Origin: Candidatus Westeberhardia cardiocondylae | Lineage (GTDB): Bacteria; Pseudomonadota; Gammaproteobacteria; Enterobacterales; Enterobacteriaceae | NCBI GenBank assembly: GCA_024648785.1 | Contig: JABYQB010000003.1 | Span: 1 to 64,000 of the forward strand | Length of the DNA: 64,000 bases | Direction: 5' to 3' | Shown here: piece by piece, positions 26,305 through 36,702 of the stretch | Numbering within the stretch: the stretch's first letter is position 1 | Layout of the letters: the number at the start of each line of letters is the position of its first letter | Notes under the pieces: model-generated | Told to the model about the DNA's origin: nothing | The model's database searches: none | What the model saw: only the letters and a program-made list of their open reading frames with translations | Program-made: the position numbers and the translations under genes

Positions 26305-27099
26305 ATGTACCCAATTTTAAATGTTGCAATTCACTCAACAAAAATAGCAGGTAAAATCATTATTAAATATTACAATAACTATTGTTACAAAAAAAGAACA
26401 AAACAAGAAAATAAAATATTTGTTAATAAAATAGAAAATGAAGTAAAAAAAACAATTACACATACAATTCATAAATTTTATCCACAGCACATTGTTATAG
26501 ATAGCAAAAAAATAATAAATGTAAAAAATAAAATTTATTGGTATATAAATCCAATAAACGGAAAAAATAATTTTATAAAAAATTTTCCGTATTTTACAAT
26601 ATCCATTTCTGTACATATAAACAATAAAACTGAAATTGCAGTAATATATGAACCAATATGCAATGAATTATTTACTTGTATGAGAGGTAAAGGAGCTCAA
26701 TTAAACGGTTACAGAATTCGAACCAATATAACACGTAATTTACATGAATCATCTTTATCAATTAACTTATTTTTACAAAAAAAAAAATGTTTTCTTAATT
26801 ATATAAACATAATTACAAAACTATTTTTAATCAAAAATATTACAGAATTTAGATGCATTGGTTCTCCAATATTAGAATTAGCTTATGTTGCAGCTGGAAG
26901 AATAGACGGGTTTATTCAAATAAATCACAATCCAAGAAATTGTTCTGGAGCAATATTATTAATACAAGAATCTGGAGGCTTAGTTACTGATTTTGATGGA
27001 AAAAAAAATTACTTATTTTCTGGAAATATAATTGCTGGAAATCCACATATAGTACAATCTATATTGTCTATCATTAATAAAAAATACACAAATATTTAA
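26305..27099 (+). CDS. suhB: SuhB-like inositol monophosphatase-fold protein with all canonical metal-ligand acidic residues substituted
   Basis: MYPILNVAIHSTKIAGKIIIKYY..., NELFTCMRGKGAQLNGYRIR, YVAAGRIDGF, NIIAGNPHIV; between iscS and glyA/tadA loci as in E. coli; catalytic motifs read WYINPINGKNNF and PRNCSGAILL. Confidence 0.9.
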   Translation: MYPILNVAIHSTKIAGKIIIKYYNNYCYKKRTKQENKIFVNKIENEVKKTITHTIHKFYPQHIVIDSKKIINVKNKIYWYINPINGKNNFIKNFPYFTISISVHINNKTEIAVIYEPICNELFTCMRGKGAQLNGYRIRTNITRNLHESSLSINLFLQKKKCFLNYINIITKLFLIKNITEFRCIGSPILELAYVAAGRIDGFIQINHNPRNCSGAILLIQESGGLVTDFDGKKNYLFSGNIIAGNPHIVQSILSIINKKYTNI

Positions 27100-27242
27100 A
27101 ATATTTATTTAAAAAAATAAAAATACAAATATTATATATATAATTTTTTATTACATAAAATACAAGATTATATTTAATAAATTTTCAATATATTTAATTC
27201 TTATAAATAAAACAAAATTTAAACACCTATTTATATTAATAA

Positions 27243-28517
27243 TTAATCATTAGAAATATAAATAGGATATTTATAACATAAGTCTAAAACTTTTTTTTTA
27301 ATAATCTTTCTTATTAAACCATTATTTATATTATTTAATATATCAGAAATCCAATGAGCCAATCTTTTAACATCATTTTCAACAAAACCCCTCCTAGTTA
27401 CTGCTGGAGTACCAATACGTATACCAGATGTAATATTTACACCATATTTATCATTTGGTACACTATTTTTATTTACAATTATATTAGCCTTATTTAATAT
27501 TTTATCTGCTATTTTTCCTGTTAAATTATTACATGATAAATCTATTAAAAATAAATGATTATTTGTAGAACCAGAAACTATTTTAAAACCTCTAGACAAA
27601 AAAACATCTACCATTGCTTTAGAATTTTTAACTACCTGACACTGATAAATCTTAAAAGTTGGGCACATTGCTTCTTTTAATGCTATTGCTTTTGCAGCAA
27701 TCACATGCATTAAAGGACCTCCTTGAGTACCAGGAAAAACAGAAGAATCTAATTTATGGTATATTTTTTCATTTAAACAATTAGATAAAATCATACCACC
27801 TCTTGGACCAGCTAATGTCTTATGTGTAGTAGTAGTAACAACATGAGCATGTGGTATAGGATTAGGATATATTCCAGCGACAACTAAACCAGCAACATGT
27901 GACATATCAACCAACAAATAAGCTCCAACATTATCAGCAATACATCGCATATCATACCAATTAATAATACCTGAATATGATGAAAAACCACCAACAATCA
28001 ATTTTGGTTTATATAAATTAGCTAATTTAGACAATTGTACATAATCAATATTTCCATATTTATCAAGGCCATAAAAAACAACATTATAAAATTTTCCAGA
28101 AAAATTTGCAGAAGAACCATGAGTTAAATGCCCACCGTGGTCTAACTTCATACCCAATATAGTATCACCAGGATTTAATAAAGCACTATAAACAGCAAAA
28201 TTAGCTTGTGACCCAGAATGTGGTTGCACATTTACATACTCTACACCAAATAAATCTTTTGCACGATCAATAGCCAATCTTTCTATTTCATCAATAAAAA
28301 TACATCCACCATAATAACGTTTTCCTGGATAACCTTCAGCATATTTATTAGTTAATTGTGAACCTAAAGCTTCCATAACACATGGACTAACATAATTTTC
28401 AGAAGCAATCAAATCAATATTTTGTTCTTGACGAATAATTTCATTTTTGATTATTTTCCACAAATCAACATCGTAATTTGAAATATAAATTTTATTTTTC
28501 CACATTAATTTTTCCAA
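27243..28517 (-). CDS. glyA: Serine hydroxymethyltransferase
   Basis: [53 protein letters not shown]. Confidence 0.97.
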   Translation of the reverse strand: MEKLMWKNKIYISNYDVDLWKIIKNEIIRQEQNIDLIASENYVSPCVMEALGSQLTNKYAEGYPGKRYYGGCIFIDEIERLAIDRAKDLFGVEYVNVQPHSGSQANFAVYSALLNPGDTILGMKLDHGGHLTHGSSANFSGKFYNVVFYGLDKYGNIDYVQLSKLANLYKPKLIVGGFSSYSGIINWYDMRCIADNVGAYLLVDMSHVAGLVVAGIYPNPIPHAHVVTTTTHKTLAGPRGGMILSNCLNEKIYHKLDSSVFPGTQGGPLMHVIAAKAIALKEAMCPTFKIYQCQVVKNSKAMVDVFLSRGFKIVSGSTNNHLFLIDLSCNNLTGKIADKILNKANIIVNKNSVPNDKYGVNITSGIRIGTPAVTRRGFVENDVKRLAHWISDILNNINNGLIRKIIKKKVLDLCYKYPIYISND

Positions 28518-28774
28518 AATTTACAATAAAATATATAACAAATTAAATTAATTTTTAATATTTAACTCAAAATGTTAAAAAAAACACATTATAAATTAAC
28601 AAATAAATTTACATTAATTAAAATTTACTTATTTAAAAAATAAATAATTAACAATTAATATAAATAAATATTTTTTAAAAATTAAAAAACACATTAAACA
28701 CAAATTTTAAAACAACACTTTTAAAGTTTACCATAAATTTAAAATAAAAATTAACATAAATATTACATAATAAA

Positions 28775-29233
28775 TCACCTTTTTCTTTTAAAGAAATCTA
28801 CAATTTGAAAATTACATAATGTTTCTAGAACTCCATAAGTAATAGAAATATTATTGTTTAACATCAAATAAGGAAAAAATTTAAATAAAATATTTATAAC
28901 ACAATTTTTTTTACTTTTAGATCCAAAAACCAAACGTTTTACTCTAGCATTAATTATAGCTCCAATACACATAATGCAAGGTTCTTGAGTAACATATATT
29001 GTAGTATTGACTAAACGATAATTATTAAGATTTTTTCCAGATTCTCTTAAAGATACAATTTCTGCATGAGCAGAAGGATCAGAATATTGAATAGATTTAT
29101 TCCATCCTTCTCCAATAATTTCATTGTCCAAAACAACAACTGAACCAATTGGAATTTCCCCTTCCATTTCAGCTCTATTAGCTAACATAATTGCACGATA
29201 CATCCAAAACGAATCATGACAAAAAATTTTCAT
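28775..29233 (-). CDS. tadA: tRNA-specific adenosine deaminase
   Basis: HAE and PCIMC zinc-deaminase motifs; start trimmed to MKIFCHDSFWMYRAIMLA by homology. Confidence 0.93.
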   Translation of the reverse strand: MKIFCHDSFWMYRAIMLANRAEMEGEIPIGSVVVLDNEIIGEGWNKSIQYSDPSAHAEIVSLRESGKNLNNYRLVNTTIYVTQEPCIMCIGAIINARVKRLVFGSKSKKNCVINILFKFFPYLMLNNNISITYGVLETLCNFQIVDFFKRKR

Positions 29234-29297
29234 ATTATTTAAAATATAAATAACATAATAAAAATAAATTTTCAATTAATTATAATTATTATATATT

Positions 29298-30230
29298 TTA
29301 CATAAAATGCCAAGGCCAAACCTTTTTATTTAAAATATTGATCCATCTATTAAATTTATATTTTTTAAATAAAATATCAAGTTTTTTAAAATCTGGTTTT
29401 TTAATTATTAAATCATCATGACTAATATTTAACTTAACATCGGTTTTAATCTTTGCTAAATAATAAGACATCCAAGCTACTTTATAATTTTTTCTTAATT
29501 TATCAACAATATTAGAACCTATAAATCTTAAAACATGAACTTCTTCTATTTTTTTATAAATATATTCTAAATTACCAAAATTTTTTAATAAAATTACAGC
29601 ATTTTTTTTACCTATACCAGGAACCCCAGGTATATTATCTGAAGTATCACCAACTAATGCTAAATAATCAACAATAAGATGAGGTAAAACACCAAACTTG
29701 CTAAATATATCTTTTGGGCCAAAAACAACTTTTGATATTAAATTAAATATAAAAACATTATCTGAAACTAATTGTGAAATATCTTTATCACAAGTGCTAA
29801 TTAATATATTCAAATTCCTACATCTAAATAAAGATACTAAAGTTCCAATAACATCATCAGCCTCAACTCCTGGTATAGTTAAAGTCATTAAACCCATAGC
29901 GTTCATTATGGAACGTAACGGAGTAATTTGAGAAGATAAAATAATTGGCATTACTTTACGATGAGATTTATAAAACTTAAATAATTTATTGCGAAAATTT
30001 TTTCCACCATAATCAAATACTATAGCAAAATAACTAGGATTATATTTAATTAATAAATTTGTTAACATGTTTAATACACAATATATTATATTAAAAGATT
30101 TTTCTTTTATAAATCTATGAAAAGAACAATAAGCATAATAAGCACGATACAAATATATATTTCCGTCAACCAAAATTAAAGGATACATAGTAGATTCAAT
30201 TGAATTAATATTTTTTTTATTAAGTTTCAT
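29298..30230 (-). CDS. polA: DNA polymerase I 5'-3' exonuclease domain only
   Basis: PLILVDGNIYLYRAYYAY, GVEADDVIGTL, ISTCDKDISQLV, LVGDTSDNIPGVPGIGKK; 310 aa, no 3'-5' exo or polymerase domain. Confidence 0.9.
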   Translation of the reverse strand: MKLNKKNINSIESTMYPLILVDGNIYLYRAYYAYCSFHRFIKEKSFNIIYCVLNMLTNLLIKYNPSYFAIVFDYGGKNFRNKLFKFYKSHRKVMPIILSSQITPLRSIMNAMGLMTLTIPGVEADDVIGTLVSLFRCRNLNILISTCDKDISQLVSDNVFIFNLISKVVFGPKDIFSKFGVLPHLIVDYLALVGDTSDNIPGVPGIGKKNAVILLKNFGNLEYIYKKIEEVHVLRFIGSNIVDKLRKNYKVAWMSYYLAKIKTDVKLNISHDDLIIKKPDFKKLDILFKKYKFNRWINILNKKVWPWHFM

Positions 30231-30523
30231 AAATATTACAAAATATAATTTTTATTAAAATGTTTATATAAAAAATACAAAAATTAAATTATAATATGTA
30301 AAAGCTATTATTATAAAATAAATATTTAAATAAATTAATAAATAATAAAATAAAATTATCTTTTTCAAAAACTCAGAAAATATAAATTGAATTTCATTAT
30401 TCAAAAAAAATATGAAAAATCAACAAAAACATTTTGTGTTTTTATACAAATATATAAAAATACAAAATGTTTTATTAATAATTTCTAATATTAAAATACA
30501 AAATATTTAATAATTAAAAAAAA

Positions 30524-30598
30524 CACGCCCTATAGGATTTGAACCTATTCTCTACGACTTAGAAGGTCGTTGCTTTATCCAATTTAAGCTAAGGGCGC
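30524..30598 (-). tRNA. argU: tRNA-Arg (anticodon TCT)
   Basis: Reverse complement GCGCCCTTAGCTTAAATTGGATAAAGCAACGACCTTCTAAGTCGTAGAGAATAGGTTCAAATCCTATAGGGCGTG; anticodon loop CTTCTAA; CCA not encoded; near folD as E. coli argU. Confidence 0.93.
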
Positions 30599-30736
30599 AA
30601 AATTTTTAAACTTATATATATATAAAATAAAAAATTATTAAAGTCAAATAATTAGTAATATATTAAATATAAAATTATATACAAATATAATATAAAACTT
30701 ATAAAAAAAATTAATATAAAAATATATATTAAATAC

Positions 30737-31597
30737 ATGAAAGCAAAAATCATAGATGGAAAATTTATTTCCAACAAAATAAAAAATAAAATTAAAAAAA
30801 AAATACAAAATAACAAAAAAAAAAAACAAAGAAAACCAGGACTTGCAATAATTTTAATAGGTACAAATCCAGCTTCACAATTATATGTATATAATAAAAA
30901 AAAAGCTTGTAAAGATATAGGAATATCTTTTTTTTTATATAAATTTCCTAAATCAATTTCAGAACTAAAGTTACTAACTTTAATTGATAAATTAAATAAC
31001 AATAAAAAAATAGATGGAATACTTGTTCAATTACCAATACCTAAAACGATAAATCACATAAAAATATTTAACAAAATTTCACCGAAAAAAGATGTAGATG
31101 GATTGAATTCCAGAAATATTGGAAAATTATGTCAATCATCCCCAAAACTTAGACCATGCACATCCAAAGGAATAATAACACTACTAAAAAAATACAAAAT
31201 AAAAATATCTGGATTACATGCTGTTATAGTAGGAGCATCAAATACTGTCGGAAAACCAATGTGTATGGAATTATTATCGCAAGAATGTACAGTAACAATA
31301 ACACATAATAAAACAAAAAATTTATATCAACACATTAAAAATGCTGATTTACTCATAGTAGCAATTGGACAAGCTGAATTTATTCCAGGACATTGGATTA
31401 AATCAGGAGCAATTGTTATTGATGTAGGAATTAATTATTTAAAAAATGGAAAAATAGTTGGAGATATAGAATATAAAAGCGCAATAAAAAAAGCATCATA
31501 TATTACACCAGTACCTGGAGGTGTAGGTCCAATGACAGTAATTTCTTTAATTCAAAACACAATAAAAGCATATGAAGAATTCTTATCAAAGACATAA
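30737..31597 (+). CDS. folD: Bifunctional methylenetetrahydrofolate dehydrogenase/cyclohydrolase
   Basis: [47 protein letters not shown]. Confidence 0.96.
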   Translation: MKAKIIDGKFISNKIKNKIKKKIQNNKKKKQRKPGLAIILIGTNPASQLYVYNKKKACKDIGISFFLYKFPKSISELKLLTLIDKLNNNKKIDGILVQLPIPKTINHIKIFNKISPKKDVDGLNSRNIGKLCQSSPKLRPCTSKGIITLLKKYKIKISGLHAVIVGASNTVGKPMCMELLSQECTVTITHNKTKNLYQHIKNADLLIVAIGQAEFIPGHWIKSGAIVIDVGINYLKNGKIVGDIEYKSAIKKASYITPVPGGVGPMTVISLIQNTIKAYEEFLSKT

Positions 31598-31718
31598 TAT
31601 TCAAAATATTTTAATTAAATACATACATTTATACATAATACTAAAATAGTTAATTTCAAAATATTTAAATATTAAAAATAAAATTATTAATATGAAAATA
31701 AAAAAATAAAAACATAAA

Positions 31719-33107
31719 TTAACGTCTCCATATTGTTCCTTGTGCAGTATCTTCTAATATTATTCCCATATTAAATAACTTATTTCTTATATTATCTGCA
31801 ACAACCCAATTGCAAGAAGATCTAGCTATATTACGCTTCCTTATTAAATTTTCTACTTTAATATTTTCATCTATATTATCTTTTGTTTGATTCTTTAAAA
31901 AAGAACCAGGATCTCTTTGTAATAACCCTAAAACCTTTGCTAATTGTCTTAATCTAGCAGCTAATTTTTGCGCTTTATTAAAATTAACAATCTTTAATTT
32001 ATTAATTTCATGAGATATATCAAATAATATAGAAAAAGCTTTAGGAGTATTAAAATCATCATCCATAGCTATACAAAATTTATCTAAATAATCTTCACTA
32101 TTTTTTTCTGGAATAATTTTTTTATCCATTCCTAACAAAGAAATATATAAACGCCTTAAAGACATATATGCATCTTTAAAATTATTTTTTGTATATTCTA
32201 TAGGTTTACGATAATGAAAAGACATTAAAAAATATCTTACAACTTCACAATCATAATCATGAAATACTTTACGTAAAGTAAAATAATTTCCAGAAGATTT
32301 AGATATCTTCCTATTTTTTAAATTTACTAATCCAACATGCATCCAAATATTTACATAAGGCATTCCATATAAAGCAACAGATTGAGCTATTTCATTCTCA
32401 TGATGTGGAAAAATCAAATCTGCCCCCCCTCCATGAATATCAAAATGATAACCTAACTGATTAGTATTTATTGCAGAACATTCAATATGCCAACCAGGCC
32501 TGCCATACCCCCAGGGTGATTTCCAAACAAAACAATCAGATTTCATAACTTTCCATAAAACAAAATCTGCCAAATTTCTTTTATAATTTCTACTATTATG
32601 TACATCATGATAAGAACTAAGATTAAAACAACTTCGTTTGGATAAAATCCCATAATTCTTTATACTATCAACAGAAAACATAATATCCCCATTATAAGAA
32701 ATATATGCAAACTTATTTATTAAAAGGTTTTGTATAAATTTTATAATTTCTTGTATATATTCAGTAGTTCGTGGTTCTTTATTTGGTCTTAATATATTCA
32801 ATCTATCCAAATCTCTATGCATTTCACATATCATATTACAAATAAAATCATTAATATCTTCACCACTTTGATAACAAAAATATAAAATATTTTCTGAAAT
32901 ATCAGTAATATTTCTTATGTAATTTACTTGATAACCTTTATAGAAAAAATAACGAATTACTATGTCAAAAATTACAAAAGTACGAGCGTGACCTATATGA
33001 CATAAATCATATACCGTAACACCACAAACATAAATGCTAATTCTTCCAGGAAGAATAGAATTAAAATTTTCCTTTTTTTTTGTTAAAGTATTGAAAATTT
33101 TCAACAT
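31719..33107 (-). CDS. cysS: Cysteinyl-tRNA synthetase
   Basis: YVCGVTVYDLCHIGHARTFVIFD; WHIECSAI; KISKSSGNYFT. Confidence 0.96.
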   Translation of the reverse strand: MLKIFNTLTKKKENFNSILPGRISIYVCGVTVYDLCHIGHARTFVIFDIVIRYFFYKGYQVNYIRNITDISENILYFCYQSGEDINDFICNMICEMHRDLDRLNILRPNKEPRTTEYIQEIIKFIQNLLINKFAYISYNGDIMFSVDSIKNYGILSKRSCFNLSSYHDVHNSRNYKRNLADFVLWKVMKSDCFVWKSPWGYGRPGWHIECSAINTNQLGYHFDIHGGGADLIFPHHENEIAQSVALYGMPYVNIWMHVGLVNLKNRKISKSSGNYFTLRKVFHDYDCEVVRYFLMSFHYRKPIEYTKNNFKDAYMSLRRLYISLLGMDKKIIPEKNSEDYLDKFCIAMDDDFNTPKAFSILFDISHEINKLKIVNFNKAQKLAARLRQLAKVLGLLQRDPGSFLKNQTKDNIDENIKVENLIRKRNIARSSCNWVVADNIRNKLFNMGIILEDTAQGTIWRR

Positions 33108-33404
33108 AAACTATTCTATACATACATTATGTATCTTTAAAATTTTATATAAAAACAAATAATATTTTTATTAATAAATATTTATTAATATTTTTAAAAT
33201 ATACTTAATATTATTAATAAAACAAAAAAATTTTAAATAAATTTAAATAGTATGTATTACAATAATAAAAATCAAAAATTTTATCAATATAAAATAAAAA
33301 ATAAAATACAAAAATTTCTATAAAAATATTTATATTATATTTACAATTTTATTAATTTAATTTAAATAAAAACATTCTTTAAAAGAAATAAACACTTTAT
33401 GTTC

Positions 33405-34049
33405 TTAATCAAGAATATTAGACAATAAATTATGTACTTCAAATATTTCCTTAGTACCATCAATTTTATAAAATTTAATATTATTAATATAAGATTCATA
33501 TTTATAAAAATCTATCAAAAATAAACTTTTTTTATGATATTCAAATAAACGATTATTTAAAATTTCAATTTTATCATCTCCACGAATAATTAAAGGATCG
33601 CCAGTAATATCATCTATATTATTTTGTTTTGGTGGATTAAACATCACATGATAAACTCGACCAGAACGCAAATGAATTCTACGGCCAATAATACGGTTTA
33701 TAATCACATCATCTGGAACTAAAATTTCAAAAACAAAATCAATTTTTATACCTTGTTTTTTCATATAATTTGCTTGAAATACAGTTCTAGGAAAACCATC
33801 TAATAAAAAACCATCTAAACAATCATTTTTTTGTATTCTGTTCTTTATTAAAGAAATAATCAAATCATCAGGAACTAATATTCCAAAATTCATAAACTTT
33901 TTAATTTTTTTTGATAAAACAGAATCTTCTTTTAGTAAAGAACGCAATATTTCCCCACTAGAAATTTGAGGTATCTTATACCTATTCGTAATAAATCTTG
34001 ACTGAGTCCCTTTACCAGAACCAGGAGCACCCAATAAAATAATTCTCAT
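33405..34049 (-). CDS. adk: Adenylate kinase
   Basis: MRIILLGAPGSGKGTQSRFI; DGFPRTVFQA; start trimmed to MRIILLG. Confidence 0.96.
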   Translation of the reverse strand: MRIILLGAPGSGKGTQSRFITNRYKIPQISSGEILRSLLKEDSVLSKKIKKFMNFGILVPDDLIISLIKNRIQKNDCLDGFLLDGFPRTVFQANYMKKQGIKIDFVFEILVPDDVIINRIIGRRIHLRSGRVYHVMFNPPKQNNIDDITGDPLIIRGDDKIEILNNRLFEYHKKSLFLIDFYKYESYINNIKFYKIDGTKEIFEVHNLLSNILD

Positions 34050-34353
34050 AATAAATAATATTAACAATATTAATAAATATAAATTAATAATTTTAAATTT
34101 TACATAAAATTTATAGAATAAAAAATTTTAAACTTTTTAAAAATATTTAATACAATTTTAAAAAATAAAAAAATATAAAATATACAACAAATTAAAATTA
34201 TATAAATAAAAAAAATTTTCTTTTCAATATTCATAAAATAATAACATGAATCAATAACACTAAAAAATATAATATTTTATTAAAATTTTAATAATATTAT
34301 TTTTTTAAAATATTTAAAAATAACAAAACAATACAAATAATTACATTAAATTA

Positions 34354-34500
34354 CTAATTTTTTTTATATTTAATATTTCTATATTGTAATATCAAAAAAC
34401 GTGCTTTTAACAATTCATCAATCACTAAATTTCCAGAAAAAAATTTTTTTTCATTAAAAGATGATAAAATTTTTTTCCACAAATATTCATCAATTTTCAT
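34354..34500 (-). CDS. Small hypothetical ORF, 48 aa
   Basis: MKIDEYLWKKILSSFNEKKFFSGNLVIDELLKARFLILQYRNIKYKKN; lies alone in the ~600 bp adk-dnaX intergenic region; composition resembles genuine minus-strand genes here; family not recognised. Confidence 0.35.
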   Translation of the reverse strand: MKIDEYLWKKILSSFNEKKFFSGNLVIDELLKARFLILQYRNIKYKKN

Positions 34501-34671
34501 AATTAAATAAATTTAAATATATTAAATTAATATTTATAATAATAAAATAAAATTACGTATTAAAAAATACAAATTTATTGAATAAAGATATAAAACAAAA
34601 ATAATAATCTTATTTTATAAAAATAAATATAAATAATATTAAAAAATAAACATAACTAATAAATTCAATAT

Positions 34672-35778
34672 TTATTTATTAATATGATATGTTAATATTT
34701 TAAACAATGACATTTCAACACATATTTGATAACTTGGTGCATATGGAAGATCTCTTCTTGCTTTTAATAATACTTTATAATAAAATTGTAAATCTTTTTT
34801 ATCAATATAAGAAGATAATTTTTTTAAACGACTAAATATATCACTTTCTTTAAAATATGAACTATCAAAAAATTTATTATATGATAGTTGAATACAAGAA
34901 ATACGATATAATAATAAAATCATATCAACTAACAAATTTTCCCAATTTAAACCAAGATTAGAGTATTTTTCAAGATTCAAAACTATTCCTTTAGTATCTA
35001 AAAAAACTAACGATTCAATTAAAGACAAAGAATAATTTTTATCAATGAAACAAAACATACAATGTACTATTCTTTCATTTATAAATCCTTTACCTAATAC
35101 TATAGCTTGATCTACCAAACTAAGTGCATCACGCATACTACCTTGTGATTCATTAGACAAAAAATGTAAAGCACTATCTTCAAAATTAATTTTTTCATTT
35201 AATAATATTAATTTTAATTTATCTTGAATTTGATCAACTAATAAAGACTGAAAATAAAATAACAAACAACGAGAAACAACAGTAATAGGTATTTTATGAA
35301 GATCAGTTGTTACTAAAAAAAACTTAACATATTCAGGAGGTTCCTCTAACACTTTAAGTAATGCATTAAAACTATATCTAGATAACATATGAACTTCATC
35401 AATTAAATAAATTTTAAATCTCCCATGAATTGGAATATACTGAACATTTTCTAATAATTCTCTAACATCTTCAACTTTAGATCGAGAAGCTGCATCAATT
35501 TCAATAAAATCAACAAAATTTCCTTTTTCAATTTGTAAACAATTATCACAAACACCACATGGTGAAATAGTAACACCTTTAGAACAATTTAAACTTTTAC
35601 CCATCAAACGAGCAATGCTAGTTTTTCCAACACCATGCATACCAGAAAATAAATATGCATGATGAAACCTATTTAAAGAAAAACTATTTTTTAATGCTTT
35701 AACAACATTAATTTGACCTACAATATCATCAAAAGTTTTAGGTCTCCATTTTCTAGAAAGAACAGTAAAATAAGACAT
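34672..35778 (-). CDS. dnaX: DNA polymerase III gamma-like clamp loader subunit (no tau C-terminal domains)
   Basis: VLSRKWRPKTFDDIVGQ, FSGMHGVGKTSIARLMGKSLNC, ends ...LPYAPSYQICVEMSLFKILTYHINK; start trimmed to MSYFTVLSRKWRP. Confidence 0.94.
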   Translation of the reverse strand: MSYFTVLSRKWRPKTFDDIVGQINVVKALKNSFSLNRFHHAYLFSGMHGVGKTSIARLMGKSLNCSKGVTISPCGVCDNCLQIEKGNFVDFIEIDAASRSKVEDVRELLENVQYIPIHGRFKIYLIDEVHMLSRYSFNALLKVLEEPPEYVKFFLVTTDLHKIPITVVSRCLLFYFQSLLVDQIQDKLKLILLNEKINFEDSALHFLSNESQGSMRDALSLVDQAIVLGKGFINERIVHCMFCFIDKNYSLSLIESLVFLDTKGIVLNLEKYSNLGLNWENLLVDMILLLYRISCIQLSYNKFFDSSYFKESDIFSRLKKLSSYIDKKDLQFYYKVLLKARRDLPYAPSYQICVEMSLFKILTYHINK

Positions 35779-36149
35779 ATCTATCCTGTATTTAAATAAT
35801 AAAAACAATAAATAAAATTACATGATATAATAGTATAAAAAAAATTATATTTAAAATTTAAAAAATCAAAAATTAACACTATAACAAATTAAAAAATCAA
35901 AATATATTAATAATTTTAATACATTTAAATAAATTTAATTAGTAAATACCAATAATTTATTTTAAAAAACATAATAAAATATTAATTCAAAATATTTTCA
36001 AAATAAATAGTACATTTCAGTTATACCAATATGTTAAATAATATATAACACAAATACAAAAATATAAATAAATATTCTTAAAAAATTAAATATACTTTAT
36101 ATATCACATGATATAATAAAATAAACTATTTTCAGTATACATTAAAACT

Positions 36150-36440
36150 ATGATAACAATATACGCAACAAAAAAAAATAAAAACGGAACAAACAATAGC
36201 AGAAAACTTAGAAATAAAAATAATCTACCTGGAATAATATATGGTAACAAAAATACATCAATTCCAATTAAATTAGATGAAAAACAATATTATTTAATAA
36301 CAAGAAAAAAAAATATTTTTTTAAAAAAAATAATAAAAATATTAATAGATGATAAACTAATTGAAACAAAAATAAAAGAAATACAATATCATCCATGCAC
36401 GTCAAAAATTATACACATTGATTTTATAAAAATCAAATAA
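36150..36440 (+). CDS. rplY: 50S ribosomal protein L25 (short form)
   Basis: 96 aa; SRKLRNKNNLPGIIYGNKN..., IQYHPCTSKIIHIDFIKIK. Confidence 0.88.
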   Translation: MITIYATKKNKNGTNNSRKLRNKNNLPGIIYGNKNTSIPIKLDEKQYYLITRKKNIFLKKIIKILIDDKLIETKIKEIQYHPCTSKIIHIDFIKIK

Positions 36441-36702
36441 ATTAAAATAATAATTATATAATACATAATAAATTCAAATATAAAATAATTTTAAATACAT
36501 AATTATTTTTAAATTGTTTAAAATAATAAATATTACATTAAAATTTTTAGCATAAAATATATTATAAAAAAATAAAAAACAATTAAATTTATAATACATA
36601 TTATTAATTTTTTATTTATATTTACTAAAAATAAATATATAAATTTGTTATACTATAATATATAAAAAATGTAAAAAATATACAAAATTTTTGGAGATCC
36701 TA

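Noticed and set aside
26478-26487. Perfect DnaA-box-like TTATCCACA
   Set aside because: Inside suhB coding for the conserved FYPQH segment; single isolated copy, so not evidence of an origin.
36691-36702. TTG start of the tkt ORF as listed in the track
   Set aside because: GGAG within it is the probable SD; homology to TktA begins at ATG 36703.
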